Origin: Struthio camelus | Taxonomy: Eukaryota; Chordata; Aves; Struthioniformes; Struthionidae | Assembly (NCBI RefSeq): GCF_040807025.1 | Contig: NC_090943.1 | Span: 730,356-794,355 of the forward strand | Direction: 5' to 3' | DNA length: 64,000 nt | Part shown: positions 34,951 through 48,049 of the stretch, piece by piece | Layout: each line of letters opens with the position of its first letter | How positions within the stretch are numbered: position 1 is the first letter of the stretch | The notes under the pieces: generated by a model | The model's input: only the letters and a program-made list of their open reading frames with translations | Databases searched by the model: none | What the model was told of the DNA's origin: nothing | Translations under genes and position numbers: made by a program

Positions 34951-35854
34951 CAGTTGTTCCTTTTACCGCTGTGTGTGTGGAAATGCAGGTGCTTCTGACA
35001 TGTATTAATTAAATTAATTAAGCTTGGAAAGTGCAGCGTCTCCAGTCTCACTGGGATCTTCTGGATTATCGTAGGGCTTTGTCCAGGTTTTCCAGGGCCT
35101 TCCAGATTGGTATTTTCTGCAGAAACATCCCCTCAGCTCCCCCGGGTCGCTGGTGCCTGCCGGGGGCTCCCTGGGCACGCGCCCAGGCTGGGCGCAGCCT
35201 TGCAAGGCCCCCTGCGTGCGCAGCCCCCGCGTCCTCCGCAGCAGCCCCCGCGTGCTGCTCTTCGCTCGGCTCCTGTTCGTGGCAGTTGCTCCTCTCTGCT
35301 GCCCCAAGGGCTGTTGCATTACATGCGCCCTGGACTGACAGCATTGCCCTCACGTGTTTGAAAACCAGCATTTTACTGAGGGGAATGCTGTGTCTTGCTC
35401 CACGTCAGTGCCTTCCGAGCCCCCTGAAGGGGCAAGCATCAGCCCTGGGAGTCGTCGCTGCGTAGTGCTCGTGATGAGGGCTTTGCACGGTAAGGCCAGG
35501 CCTGCACCGCCGCGGTGGCAGGGGAGAGGCGCTGCCGAGGGAGTCCAGGGGCAGCCGGCGCGAATGCATGAATCGCTTGAGATGCGCCAGTGGGAACCAG
35601 CGCACCAGCCAGAGCTGCTTGGACCGGTTTTGCAGCGTGCGCTGAGCTCAGCTGCCAGACAGGGCTGTCACCAGGACGTCAGCTAGCGCAGAGCTCGCTT
35701 GGGCACATCTAAGACACACCTTGCCGAGGACAGATCTGCTTTACGTCTCCGTAACCTGCTCTGCGCTGCCCCACAGCAAGCAGTGGGGCCTGTGAGCTTG
35801 CTCTGTTAGTGCTGCACAGGCACCAGTTCAGTGCAGACTCCTTCTCAGCAGCAC

Positions 35855-35888
35855 TTTTTTTTTTTTTTTTTTTGGGGGGGGGGGGGGG
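35855..35888 (+). repeat. T19-G15 homopolymer switch
   Basis: Nineteen T run directly into fifteen G, 22 bp before a CR1 3' end. The length and sharp junction may be real or a sequencing or assembly artefact. Confidence 0.8.
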
Positions 35889-35910
35889 ATCTCTGAGATA
35901 GGCCCAGCAG

Positions 35911-36140
35911 AATCACAGAATCGTTTAGGTTGGAAGGGACCTCTGGAGATCATCTAGTCCAACCTCCCTGCTCAAGCAGGGCCCTCTAGAGCATATTGCC
36001 CAGGATCACATCCAGGCGGGTTTTGAATATCTCCAGCGAAGGAGACTCCACCACCCCTCTGGGCAACCTGTTCCAATGCTCTGTCACCCTCGCAGTGAAG
36101 AAGTTTTTTCTCAGGTTTAGGTGGAACTTCCTGTGGTTCA
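35911..36140 (-). mobile_element. CR1 3' fragment, about 230 bp
   Basis: Plus-strand AATCACAGAATCGTTTAGG marks the tail of a minus-oriented CR1. It covers only the last codons of ORF2 ([20 protein letters not shown]) and the 3' UTR, and homology stops at about 36140. The tail is the same subtype as the copies at 21203 and 38496. Confidence 0.9.
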
Positions 36141-38495
36141 GCAGCCAGCGTGCAGGTTCATTAGGAGCAGCCCAAGGACTGTAGGAGCCTGCCCGGCAGC
36201 CTGCCCGCACAGAGCCATTGGCTTCCTCATGCAGCAGTCATGCTGGACCTGAGCAACCTTCAGCCTCTGCTGGGAACCTGTCTTCTGCTTCCCCAACCCG
36301 TCTTACAGGGCAGGTGCTGGCTGCAGGGCTGCGCGGGTAGGAAACGTGAGCCTGGACAATTGGGGTGTGCAAGTCTCCTCGGGAAGCCTCAGGCACTGTA
36401 GGGCTAAGGTGCTGCCTTCCCTCCCGCCTGGTCAGAGATGCGAGCCCCTGCACTTTCCCTGTCACCCCTGGCCCATCGGCACTTGTTGCTGGTGGACGTT
36501 CGACCCTGGCACTTTGCACAGCAGGGTTTGCTCCCTGTCTCCATCACCCACTTGCTTTTGCTTCCTTTCCCAGATGTTGAAAGCTCTGAGTTTTCCCAGT
36601 GGGATCATCACGAAACGTGTCCCAAGCTCACCCTCGCCAGCACATGCCCCCTTGCAGATGCCCCTCACCAACCTTTCCTGGGTTAGTCGTGGTCACTGCC
36701 ATGGGGCTCAGCCAGCTCCTCCCTGGGGGGATCAGTGGAGGGCTGTGCTGCAGCCTCTGCAGATCTGGCCTGCCCTCTGTCTTCTCAAAAGATGGCTGTA
36801 ACCTGGGACGGGTGCGGTTGGGAGCAGAGAACCCCCCTCTAGCCCAAGGCCGTTGCATGAGCTTGGCTTGCCGGGCCACCAAGGAATGCTACATGGGCTT
36901 AGGTGGCACGCGCTGGCCGGCGCAGCTGCGTCAGCGAGCCGTGGGCTGCTCCAGCACTGTGGCTCTCCCCACGCCAGGCACAGAGGTGGAGGCTGCCAGG
37001 CAGCCCAGGGCCGCTCTGCTGGCTCCGCAGACAGCACATGCCCCAAGCACTGCCCGGAGCCACTGCAAGAGCGCCTGCCATCAACGGTTCCCACAGCACT
37101 CACCACACGGGAGATGCTGGGCATCAAGTGGCTCTGCTGGTGTTATACCCATGAAAACTTTCTCATGCTTGGAGCTGCCTGGATGAGTGCTGTTTGCTGT
37201 GACTTCTAGGGTAACACACCAGAGGGGGTTCCCGCCGCACAGCTGACGTGGCAGAGACAGGGCATTTGCTGCTGGTGCTGGGAGCGCGTCAGCACACTGG
37301 AAACGCTGCTGAAGCTGTGCTGTTGGCACGTCGGCTGAGGCGTGGCTTGGCCAGGACGAGGCCTCCCTTGCAATGTGTCCTGGTGACCTACTGTTGTCTT
37401 TTCTCTTAACCTTATTGACCAACCCCATAAAGGCAGGCAGCATGACCGCTGTCCCAGCCCGCTGCCTCTATACTTCCTTTCACGTGGCGCAGCTTGAAGA
37501 GCCAAGCAGAGCCCTTGGCATCCCTCTGAGCGGCGATGGCACTAGCAGAGCGCTCAGCAGTGCAACCCGCACACCCCTGCTCCCCTCCTGACCGGCCTGC
37601 TGCCCAGGGCTAGCACAGACCTGGGCACCACATCCCAGGGGCACCCTGCCAGCAGCCTGCGGGGAGTCCGTGGGAGCAGAGCTGGCAGGAGGGACCTGTC
37701 TGCGTCCTCTCTCTGGAGACTGGGCAACTGAGACGGCAGGCTGGGAGACAAGGTGTCTTGTCCTCTGGGAACAAGGCAGGACAGCAGAAAGCCATAGGAT
37801 GTGAGTCACTAGCAGTTCTGGTCTGGATTTGAGCTGGTGCTGAATGTCTGCAGCCCATTGCTACAGCCCTGGGTTGCCCCAGGCTTGGAGAGCCGACGCA
37901 CCCGTAACAGCAGACAGCCTAGCAGGCAGCCTCCTCTGCCCAGCACCTGACCAGCTGGCTGCCCGGATGGACAAGCATAACAGGCCACGTCCTACCTCAG
38001 CAGCTTCTCCACAGAACACGTCGGTCCCATCACAGAGGCATCAGGGCTAGGCTCATTCAGTCCCAACAGCGGTTGGCTTGGCGGCAGCTGTAGCACCCCA
38101 ATGGTAAGGGAGAAAACAGGGAGCACAAGGATGACCAACTAGGTGGCCGCTGGGTGAGGAAAGCAGATTTGGAGAGGGGAAGGTGGCTGGGGAGGGATCC
38201 CAGGTGGTGGTCCCCTGGCTGGGACCTGCTCCTCTTCTGCAGCCATGCTATGACCACCTGGGCGAGCATCCCTTGTCTCCTGTCCTGGGGCTTTGCCAGC
38301 CTCGGGACGCAGAACTGCGCTGCGCAGCAGGCTGTGGAGGGGCTGGGGTCCCGGCCGCGCCACAGGCGCCTGCCCAGTCTCTGGGTTGTAGGGCTTCCCT
38401 TTCTGCCCCAAAGGCTCTCCATCCCACGGCCCCCAGGACCTGTCACCGAGCGGGGTTTGGCAGTACAACAAAAAGCTCGTGCCACAGAGATCACA
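36141..38495. other. Intergenic, nothing recognised
   Basis: Mixed-composition DNA; open frames are short and carry no recognisable domain. Confidence 0.4.
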
Positions 38496-39296
38496 TCACA
38501 GAATCACAGAATCACAGAATCACAGAATCGTTTAGGTTGGATGGGACCTCTGGAGATCATCTAGTCCAACCTCCCTGCTCAAGCAGGATCACCTACAGTA
38601 TATTGCCCAGGATCACATCCAGACGGGTTTTGAATATCTCCAGCGAAGGAGACTCCACTACCCCTCTGGGCAGCCTGTTCCAATGCTCTGTCACCCTCAC
38701 AGTGAAAAAGTTTTTCCTCAGGTTCAGATGGAACTCCCTGTGGTTCAGTTTCTGCCCGTTGCCTCTTGTCCTGTTGCTGGGCACCACGGAGAAGAGGCTG
38801 GCCTCATCCTCTTGACACTCCCCCTTCAGAGACTTGTACACGTCGATGAGATCGCCTCTCAATCTTCTCTTCCCCAGGCTGAACAGGCCCAGCTCTTGCA
38901 GTCTTTCTTCCTAGGAGAGGTGCTCCAGCCCTCTAATCATGTTGGTAGCCCTCCGCTGGACTCTCCCCAGTACTGCCATGTCTCTCTTGTACTGCGGAGT
39001 CCAGAACTGGACACAGCGCTCCAGGTGAGGCCTCACCAGGGCTGAGGAGAGGGGCAGGATCACCTCCCTCCACCTGCTGGCAACACTCTGCCTCATGCAC
39101 CCCAGGAGACCATTGGCCTTCTTGGCCACAAGGGCACACTGCTGGCTCACGTTTAACTTGTTGTCCACCAGCACTCCCAGGTCCTTCTCGGCAGAGCTCC
39201 TTTCCAGCAGGTCAACCCCCAGCCTGTACTGGTGCATGGGATTATTCCTGCCTAGGTGCAGGACCTTGCACTTGCCTTGGTTGAACTTCATGAGGT
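38496..39296 (-). mobile_element. CR1 fragment, about 800 bp
   Basis: Four tail repeats (TCACAGAA) start at 38496, followed by the minus-strand end of ORF2 up to the segment [20 protein letters not shown]. It is interrupted in at least one place between about 38863 and 38910, where the frame changes. It lacks the reverse-transcriptase core. Confidence 0.93.
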
Positions 39297-42065
39297 CATG
39301 AAGGTCAAACTTCCACTGCCTGCCGCTTCACTGCGTTAAGCCTGGCACCCTTGGAAGAATTTTAGACATGTTAAGTCGGTGGGTCTGGAGGAGGAGAGGT
39401 GTTTTGCTGCTCACTTGAAACGCAGATAAGGAACCCCTGGGGCCAGCAGGTACGTAGGGCTGCTGCTGGGGGACACGGGGTGGAAAGCACTCTGTGTGCA
39501 GAGGGCGTGCTTGCAGCGTGGCTTTGGGGGTCCCTGACCTGTGTCCCTTCTGCAAGAGAGAGAGGCACGAGGGTCTGAGGCCGCGGTTTCTGTTCCCGGC
39601 TCCTCTCTTCGGCATGCGGGGGAGAGCCGGGCACAACCAGTGGGCTCAGTGCCGGGCCCCTTCCACTTCCCTGCTTCAGGCCCCCCTTTCCCCTCTGTCA
39701 TCCCCTGCAATGCTTCGCTGCCCCCTTTCTTTCCCCAGCCATACCAAGGCAAGAGCCAAGAGAGGGGGGCAGCCTTTGCCTGATCAACTCTCTCTGAACT
39801 AGCTGGGTTCTCATATTCAGCTCTGTGGTATATTCAGGTGGTTTCTCTCCAGCTGTCTATCTCCGTCTAGACTCGGTTTCAGTTTTGCAGTTGTTCGTCA
39901 TGCGAATCTCTGCGTTGCTGAAGCGGGTGCACACAGCGGGCCGTCCAGCGGAGGGCTCTGCTTTGCCACCGCCAACCTGCTGCCAGGCTCTGGTCTTGCT
40001 GCTGTTCTCTCCTGTTTTATGACGGTTCCCTTGTGATTCATGTCCACCTTCACATAACCTGCTGCATCAAAACACCAGGTTTGCTAGCCCAGGCTCTGAA
40101 TGGCCCCATCCCGCGCCAAGGCCAGTGCATGGTGGAGGGATGGACACAGCAGGGTGGAAGGAGAAGTAAATTCAGGACAGTAATCCAAGGGCACGAGAGC
40201 TCCCGCCACCCGTCAAGCCAGCCACAAAGCATCAGCAGAGAGTCCCCTAGAGAGTTTGAAGGCTGTCCCCTGTGCTTTGAAGGCTCTTAGCACTGCATTT
40301 TCTGTTTCCAGATGTGGCGAATGGGGACCTTCCTGGGATTTCAATTTTCACCTCTTTCACTGGTAATTTGTTCATAAAACAGCTTGCTTAGAGCAACCGC
40401 TGGAGCAGGCAGGAGGCAGCAGGAGATCCCAGGAGGATGAAGCATTTGGAGCTGTTTACACATGGAGGGATGGGGTGCAGCCCTGCTGAGCAGCATGAGG
40501 GTAGGTGAGGTCCTCAGCACTGCTGAGTTACAGCCCCATCCTCTCTGTTAGGAGGGCTGAGGACAGACCGGGACCCCTTGGGCCTGTGCATCCAGCACAA
40601 TGACTCCGCACCTGGCCAAGAGGCTGAGCGCTGGGCTGGGACAGAGCCCTCCATGGCCCTATCTCAGCTCAGGCCCCGACCCCAGCACAGCCTCAGGAGA
40701 GTGGGAGAGCACCTCTCCAACCCCGCTCCCCTCCTGCCAAAGTGGGAGTCAATATGCAGTAAAAAATGCCTGGCCTTGGAAACAAAGTACTCTAGGTTTC
40801 CATTCACCACTGCTCTCATCTAGTGTGCAGCGCCCATCAGTGCTGGGCTGCAGCCGTGCCCCTGCTCTGACCCCTTACAGAGATCCAGCCTTTGCACTGG
40901 GAAGGCATTTCCCAGCGCTGGCCCTCCAACTCCCTCCTCTCTCCGCAGTTCCCCCTTGAAGTCCCCCAGTTCAGGAGATTCCTTCCACACCATTATCCGG
41001 CCCTCAGGGTTTGGGACTGGCATCTCAAGTCATGGCCTAGCCTGTGCTCAAGCCCTCAGGTGGTGAAAAGTGCCTCAGCCCGTGAAGCCACCAAGCCAGG
41101 ACAACTTTATCATCACACAGCAGCTGCAAGAGATTTCCTTTTCACTTCCGTTCCAGGGCTCAGAGCAGAGTTTCCAGGCTCAGAGATACAACATTTGCTG
41201 AGATATTAGACTCTCGAGTCAGCACATGTTTATTCACAGGCTCCACTTGAAGCTGGCAGACAGACCCAGCTAGCGAGACGCTGTGCAAGGCCCTTCTAGG
41301 GTCCTCACCTACCGAGGCAGAGCAGGAGGGGCCGTGCCAGCCCAAAGCCGTGGCCACTCTCTCACACGGCCTTGAACCCTCCTGCTTCTTTCCACCCAGC
41401 AGACAAGAAAAACCTCCACAGGGCACTACCACGGCTCTGACCTTGGGAACTCAGCTATCAGACCCAGCAGGAGAAAGCTGGAGGCACTTCTCCTGCCTGA
41501 GTCTCATTTTATTGATTTTGGCTCATTTCACTATTTTCTTCCCAGAAAATGCAATGGCAGAAGGAATAAATTCAGTCCTTCAGAGAAAATCCCTAAGGCA
41601 GACTGTATCCAGAGCGGAAGGCAGAGAGCTCGAACCACAGTATTTGGCGCACCAGACATATTTTCATCACCAGAAACGCAAGCCAAGAAACTCTTGAATG
41701 CACGAAAAGTAAAACCAAAGAGGCTGACTGGCAAACTGCTGAACTACTGTATACCCCACAGACACACCACACAACCCCGAGGTAGCCACCGCAGCACCTG
41801 GCACGGTGCAAAATACTCCTCTGGGAACCCTGCAGGGGACAGCAAGGCAGCGTACCTTGGGGCGGTCCAGAGAGCTTGTCCTGAGGGCCGTCCCCCCTTA
41901 TCCGCTTCCTGGGCTCCATGCAGAGTGGAAAGCCATTTGACTTGGTTTGCTGACAACGCGCCCCACTCACCATCATGCCTGCAGAGTTCTGCCTCGGGCA
42001 GATGACCCCCTGTTGGCTGTAGATTTTGTCGTTACTGAGCAGCAGCATTGTAGTAGCAGCTCATA
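39297..42065. other. Intergenic, nothing recognised
   Basis: No exon with recognisable coding content on either strand, and no repeat family identified. Confidence 0.4.
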
Positions 42066-42557
42066 TCACAGAATCACAGAGTGGTTGGGGTTGGTAGAGA
42101 CTCCTGGAGCTTGTCTGGTCCAGCCCCTGCCCAAGCATGATCACCTAGAGCACATTGCCCAGGACCCTGTCCAGACAGCTTTTGAATATCTCCAAGGATG
42201 GAGGCTCCACTACTTCTCTGGGCGACCTGTTCCACTGCTCTGTCACTCTCACAGGAAAGTAGTTTTTCCTCGTGTTCAGACAGAACTTCCTGTGTTGCAG
42301 TTTGTGCCCACTGCCTCTTGTCCTGTCACTGGGCACCACGGAGAAGAGTCTGGTCCCATCCTCTTGACTCCTTCCCTTCAGATATTTATACACATTGATC
42401 AGATCCCCCCTCACTCTTCTCTTCTCCAGACTGAACAGACCCCGCTCTCTTAGCCTCTGCTCATAGGAGAGATGCTCCAGTCCCTTCTTACTGGCCCTTT
42501 GCTGGACTCGCTCCAGGAAATTCATGTCGATCTTGTACTGTGGAGCCCAGAAGTGGA
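42066..42557 (-). mobile_element. CR1 fragment of an older subtype, about 490 bp
   Basis: The tail reads TCACAGAATCACAGAGTGG followed by a diverged 3' UTR (GGTTGGGGTTGG instead of GTTTAGGTTGG). The minus-strand coding remnant covers [20 protein letters not shown] and neighbouring residues. It is more diverged than the 21 and 38 kb copies and so probably older. Confidence 0.9.
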
Positions 42558-43960
42558 CTCATGCATCCCCCAGCCAAAGCACAGTCCCACCCCACAAGAC
42601 TACACCAATGCATGCTCTTTGCCCACAGGCATGGGCCAAGTTTGGTACGTTCACCTCACACACAGCGTTCACACACCCCATAGCCTGGAATATCAGTGAG
42701 GCTCCAGATCTCCCTTCTCCCGAGGGGGGTAACCCCCCAGGTCCTTCCCTGGGCCCTGCAGTCTTCTGCTGTGACAACCCTGAAGAGCATTTGTGTATCA
42801 CTGGAGGTGGCCAGTTCAGCAGGTCTCATTTTAACCCCCTCTCCGTGCAGCTGCCCTCCTGCTTCAGAGAGAGAGAGAGAGAGAGATATTTGCAGTTTAC
42901 TGCAATGGCAAGAGACCTATGAATCATGTCTAGGTTGGCAGCAATGTCTGCAAAGAAGACAGAACTGAAACCTGAAGAACCTGACTCTCATCTCTTGCAC
43001 ACAGTTACAGCCAGCAGGGTTCTAGACAGCTGCGGAACAAAACGCAAGCGGTTTCCCTAGGACATTTCCCTGACTCCCACCACTTTCTTGCCAGCTGCTT
43101 GGTGCCTGCACAGTTCAGCCCTGACCTGAGACCCACGCACCAGCTGGACCTCCTCCACAGCTCAGCCCAGGCAGAGAGACCCCATGTTGCCCATCAGGGT
43201 GCTTCCTTTCAGCTCTCCTAGTCATTTAGCCACCAGGTGAACAAACACAGAATTGTCCTGCTGTGTTTTTCCATAGAAGCAGCTGTTCTGTCCCCAAGGC
43301 AGGAGCAGGGCGGTTTTGCAGGTGGCTGTGAGGTGGTCTCTGTGTTTGCAGGCTTGCAGTGTGTTGAGTGCTTGAGGACCCTGCGAAGTGACAAGGCACA
43401 AGACAAAGCAGGAGGGAAGGGGTGCCGCAAGTCCTGACTCCCTTGCCAGCGTGCAGCATTTACCAGGGACAGCCCCAGCCCCTGGAAGCCCTCCAGCCCC
43501 CTTTCTGCAGCAACTCAGCAAGGCTCTGCAAGAACCTCGCTGGCAGAGGGATGGTGCTCCCCACTGAGAAAGATGCTGAATGCCACCCTCAGCATTTGAT
43601 GCTGCTCTGAATGCCACCCTTATGAATGCAGAATAACACCAGGTGCTAAAGGTTTTAACCCAGAGCCCAAAACAGGCTTGGCCCACAGTGCTGCCCAGCC
43701 CAAAAAGCCCAGCTTGTGCAACAGGCCAGTTTGCACCAATGCACCTCTGGGAATTTGTCCTGCTAAGCTCACAGGGGAGAGATGAGACCAGGCACAGAGA
43801 GTAGTGATGGGGCTCAGATAACCTTATGTTTGGGGCTGTGCCTGAGCCAAGATCTAAGGCAGCAAAGGCACATGAGCTCCTCAGGCCATGGGTCTGCCTC
43901 GCCTGGGAAGGCTTCAGACAGCACCCCAACACCCTGGGCTGCCCTGCTCCTTACTCGCCT
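42558..43960. other. Intergenic with a short GA repeat
   Basis: Contains (GA)n of about 18-20 bp at about 42867-42886. No gene recognised. Confidence 0.4.
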
Positions 43961-44109
43961 TGCAGACATATGTGGGGCCATCCCATCCCCACAGGGATGT
44001 GCATGGGGTCACCCTGTCACCTCATAGATGTGCCTGGGGCTACCTGCCTCACCTCCCTGGCGACATGTGGGACCACCTCCCCATCACTCTGGGGATGCAT
44101 GGGGCCAAC

Positions 44110-44430
44110 CCATCACCCCAGGGACATGTATCAGGGTGCTGACACCCCAGTACCTCCAGTGCCCTGGCACCCCCAGTAACCCAGTACACCAGTATTCCTG
44201 ACAGTCTGGCACCCCAATATCTCCAGTATCCCTGATACCCCACTGCCCCAGCATCCCGATAGCCCCAGTAACCCAGCATCCCATTTCCTCAGTACCCCCA
44301 GCACACCTGTACCCCTAGCACTCTGACACCCTAGCGCTCTGTTACCCGTGGCACTTTAGCACCCCGGTACCCCTGCACTCTGGCACCCCAATATCCTAAC
44401 AACCCTTGGCACTCCTCAGAAGCCCCTGGC
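44110..44430 (+). repeat. Degenerate decamer repeat of CCCAGTACCC type
   Basis: Irregular tandem run of about 10-bp units (CCCAGTACCT, CCCAGTAACC, CACCCCAATA and the like). Copies are too diverged to fix a consensus by eye. A milder related pattern extends upstream to about 43970. Confidence 0.6.
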
Positions 44431-45335
44431 AACCTCAGCACCCAGAGCTCCTCCAGAGGATGCAGCCTGCTGCAGACAGGCTCTCTAGCATGGCTGGCAT
44501 CCCCTGGCACCCCTCAGTAACCCTCAATAGCCCGGGCACCCCAGCACTCCTGTTGCTGCAGGCACCCTGCTGGGGGATGCACCCGCCTGCCTGTGCTGAG
44601 CAGCCCCAGCCAAGGCACTGCCCCTCACCCTGTCACAGGCCCTCCTGCCACTGCGCCCCTGGCCCATGGCTGGCCCTCCACTGGTCTCCATGCCAGCTAC
44701 TGCTTCACTCCAAATCTCGGCTAAGCCCCCTGCTCTGCAGAGGCTGGGTTTACACTACAGGGAGAAATGGGAAAAGGGGCAGTGCGGATGAAACAAAACA
44801 GAGGGGAGTCTTCTCCTGGCATAGGCCATTCCTCCGTGTAGAGGTCTGATGTGCATGAAGGGGGAGATGCAGGTCGCCCTGGAATGGGGAACAGGCAGGA
44901 GCCCAATGTGCATGAGGACGTCTTACAGATGGTTTGGGTGAATGACGCTGGCAGAGGGTTAAATATTCTCCTGACCTCCACACCAACGGCATGTCAGGAC
45001 TCATCCTTCTGCAGTCCCAATGCCCCAGCCCGGCCATGCACAGCCCCATCCCCCTGCAGTCCCAGAACCTTGGTCTGACCATGGAGAGCCCAACTGATGC
45101 TTTACTAAAATCATCTAAGGAACAACTTACAAACTGCTCCTAAGGCCCCTGGTCTCTCCCGTTCCCCTGCTCCTTTTCTCTCCCCCCCTGCTCTGTGCAG
45201 TACACAGTCTGGCAGAGGCTGGAGCCAGGCAGGCGCATGGCCACTTCTGGCACTAATCAGTTCATGTCATGAACTCTCTTTCAGCACACAGACAAGCACA
45301 AAGGGAAAATCACCATACATGCGACATCCATTTTT
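44431..45335. other. Intergenic, nothing recognised
   Basis: No exon, RNA gene or repeat family identified. Confidence 0.4.
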
Positions 45336-46421
45336 CAGCATGGATTCACCAAGAGGAAATCATGCTTGACCAACCTGAGAGCCTTCTCTGATGGGACAAC
45401 TGGCTGGGGAGATGAGGGGAGAGCAGGGGGTGTTGTCTCCCTGGACTACAGCAAGGCTTTCGACACTGTCTCCCATCACATCCTCACAGGCAAGCTCAGG
45501 AAGTGCAGGCTGGATGAGTGGAGGGTGAGGTGGATTGAGAACTGGCTGGATGGCCGAGCTCAGAGGGTTGTGGTCAGTGGCGCAGAGTCTAGTTGGAGGC
45601 CTGTAGCTAGAGGTGTCCGCCAGGGGTCAATACTGGCTCCAGTCTTGTTCAACTATTGCATCAATGTGCTGGAGGAAGGGACAGAGTGCACCCTCAGCAA
45701 GTTTGCTGATGATCCAAATCTGGGAGGAGTGGCTGACACACCAGAGGGCTGTGCTGCCATTCAGAGGGACCTGGACAGGCTGGAGAGTTGGGCGGAGAGG
45801 AACCTCATGAACCTCACCTCTGCATTAGGCAGAAGGTTGCCAGCAGGTGGAGGAAGGTGATCCTGCCCCTCTCCTCAGCCCTTGTGAGGCCACATCTGGA
45901 GTGCTGTGTCCAGTTCTGGGCTCCCCAATACAAGAGAGGCATGGCACTACTGGATCGAGTCCAGTGAAGGGCTACAAAGATGATGAGGGGACTGGCACAT
46001 CTCTCCTATGAGCAGAGGCTGAGGGAACTGGGCCTGTTCAGTCTGGAGAAGAGAAGAGTGAGGGGGGATCTCATCAATGTGTATAAGTATCTGAAGGGAG
46101 GGTGTCAAGAGGATGGGGCCAGACTCTTCTCCGTGGTGCCCAGCGACAGGACAAGAGGCAACGGGCACAAACTGAACCACAGAAAGTTCCATCTGAACAT
46201 GAGGAAAAAATTCTTCACTGTGAGGGTAACAGAGCACTGGCACAGGTTACTCAGAGAGGTTGTGGAGTCTCCTTCCCCAGAGATCTTCAAAACCCACCTG
46301 GACGCGATCCTGTGTAACATCTCTGGGTGACTCTGCTTGAGCGGGAGGTTGGACTAGATGACCTCCAGAGGTCCCTTCCAACCTCAACCGTTCTGTGATT
46401 CTGTGATTCTGTGATTCTGTG
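45336..46421 (+). mobile_element. CR1 LINE fragment, plus orientation, about 1.1 kb
   Basis: Starts inside ORF2 at [17 protein letters not shown] and ends with three to four TTCTGTGA tail repeats at 46421. The reverse-transcriptase core has an intact FADD box ([10 protein letters not shown]). An internal deletion removes ORF2 sequence at about 45811-45838, and the frame is broken at about 45860-45966. Its first 475 bp are nearly identical to the opposite-strand copy at 57336-57810. Confidence 0.95.
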
Positions 46422-47379
46422 GTCCATGACTGACCCCAGGAGACTGCTGGGTCTCCCTCCCATGGAGCAGGAGCTGGGCAGGTAAGTTTTCAGCTATGAG
46501 ATGGGAAGCTTCCAGACATGTTGTTAATCCAAAAAGTTCAAGTCTAAAGCTGTAACCCAGACCCAGGGATTCAGAGACCCCCAGGGATCCAAGCACCCCA
46601 AGACACAGGAAAGCCAGGGACTCCAGAGACCCAGAGGGGAGGGATGGAGAAAGCCAGCTTTGTCTCAGACTGCTGCATGTGTATCAAGAGCTTTTCCTCC
46701 TGCCTTTCCTTCCCTGCTGCTCTGGGCAAGGCAGATGGCACCACAGCTCCATGAACCCAGAGCTCCACAGCTCCCGGAGGTGGGAGCTGCTGCTTCAGAG
46801 GAGCACACAGAGCACAGGGCCAGTGCAGCATTAGCTCTGCTGGTATCCCCACCCCACAGCCCAGGGCACTAGCCTGCCTGCCTTCCAGCATCTTCTTTTC
46901 TTCCAGATTGTCAGCAGTTACTGAGATGATCAGTTAATGAACATGCCTCCAGGACGTAAAGGGCAACGCACAGAGACCAGGAATTTTCAGGATCTCTGTA
47001 TGTGCATGAGGCAAACTCCTGCCTATCTGTGAAACCTCAGCAGCGTGAGAGCTGGACCATTTCTGACAATCCCATACAAGGACTGAGCATGAAATCAGCT
47101 TAGAGCAACCCCTAGAGCAATCAGATGTGGCCTCTGGACTTAAATGATAAATAAACATTGGCATAACTCTGCTTTCTGTACCAGGACTACCCAAGTCGGG
47201 CACAGGGAAAGGGAGGGGAGTGGTGTCTGCTGATCTCTGCACCTTACCTAAAAACCAAGGGATGGGGTGGGGAGGTGAGGAACAGCCAGGGACAGCATCC
47301 TTTGCACCTGACCCACCATCACAGCTGATTGCTGGACACATAGGCTGCCAGCGCCTTCACCTGACACGGGGGACGCAGA
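46422..47379. other. Intergenic, nothing recognised
   Basis: No recognisable exon or repeat apart from the preceding CR1 tail. Confidence 0.4.
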
Positions 47380-47720
47380 CTCTTCAGGTCATGCCTGTGT
47401 GCGGTGCAGCCCCCCCAGCCCCTTGGTCCCTGGCATCCCTGGGGTCTCTGGTTCTCTGGGCCTCCCGGGGTTTCCTGAGTCTCGGGGTGCTTGCATCCCT
47501 GGGGTCTCTGAATGCCTAGGACTCTGGGGTCCCTGTATCCCTGGCTCCCTGTGTTCCAGGGCCCTGTGTCCTAGTACTCCCAGCTCCTGGGGACCCAAAG
47601 TCCCAGGTCCTGGTGTCCCTGGATCCTGGGATCCCGGGTCCCTTTGTCCGAGCTGCCAGCCTCCCGGTGCCCCGGGTCCCTCTGTCCCTGGTTCCCAGTG
47701 TCCCGGCTGTCAAGTCCCCG
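47380..47720 (+). repeat. Degenerate decamer repeat of CCCTGGGGTC type
   Basis: Irregular run of about 10-bp units (ATCCCTGGGG, TCTCTGGTTC, GTCCCTGGAT and others), similar in style to that at 44.1 kb. It leads directly into the CpG island of the GIMAP region. Confidence 0.55.
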
Positions 47721-47900
47721 GGGTCCTTCGCCGCCAGGGTGGCGGTGCCGGGTGCCGCCCGCCCCTGCCGTTCCCCGCGCCGACACTGGGTGTCGCGGCT
47801 CCGCTCCGGGAGCTCGCGGCCGGCGCTGCTGCCCCCGCCCCGGGCCGCGCCGGCGCTCCCGACCCCGCAGGACACGGCGGCGGCGGCGGCGGGCGGACAG
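47700..47900 (+). promoter_or_regulatory. CpG-island promoter and probable first exon of GIMAP-A
   Basis: Short CpG-dense island ending in GGCGGACAG followed by GTACCGG, so an exon probably ends at 47900. The next good exon on this strand is at about 50011, the N-terminal exon of GIMAP-A. GIMAP genes usually have a noncoding first exon. Transcription start is not placed. Confidence 0.45.
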
Positions 47901-48049
47901 GTACCGGCGGGAGACACGGGCCGGCAGCGGGGGTCAGCGGGGGGCCGGGGCAGGTGCCGGGACCGGACGGCTGTCGGGGGCCACGCAGTTAACGGGGGCG
48001 GCGACGCCAGCTGGGTGCGGGAGACCGAATGGGGACCGCGGCCAGGGCG

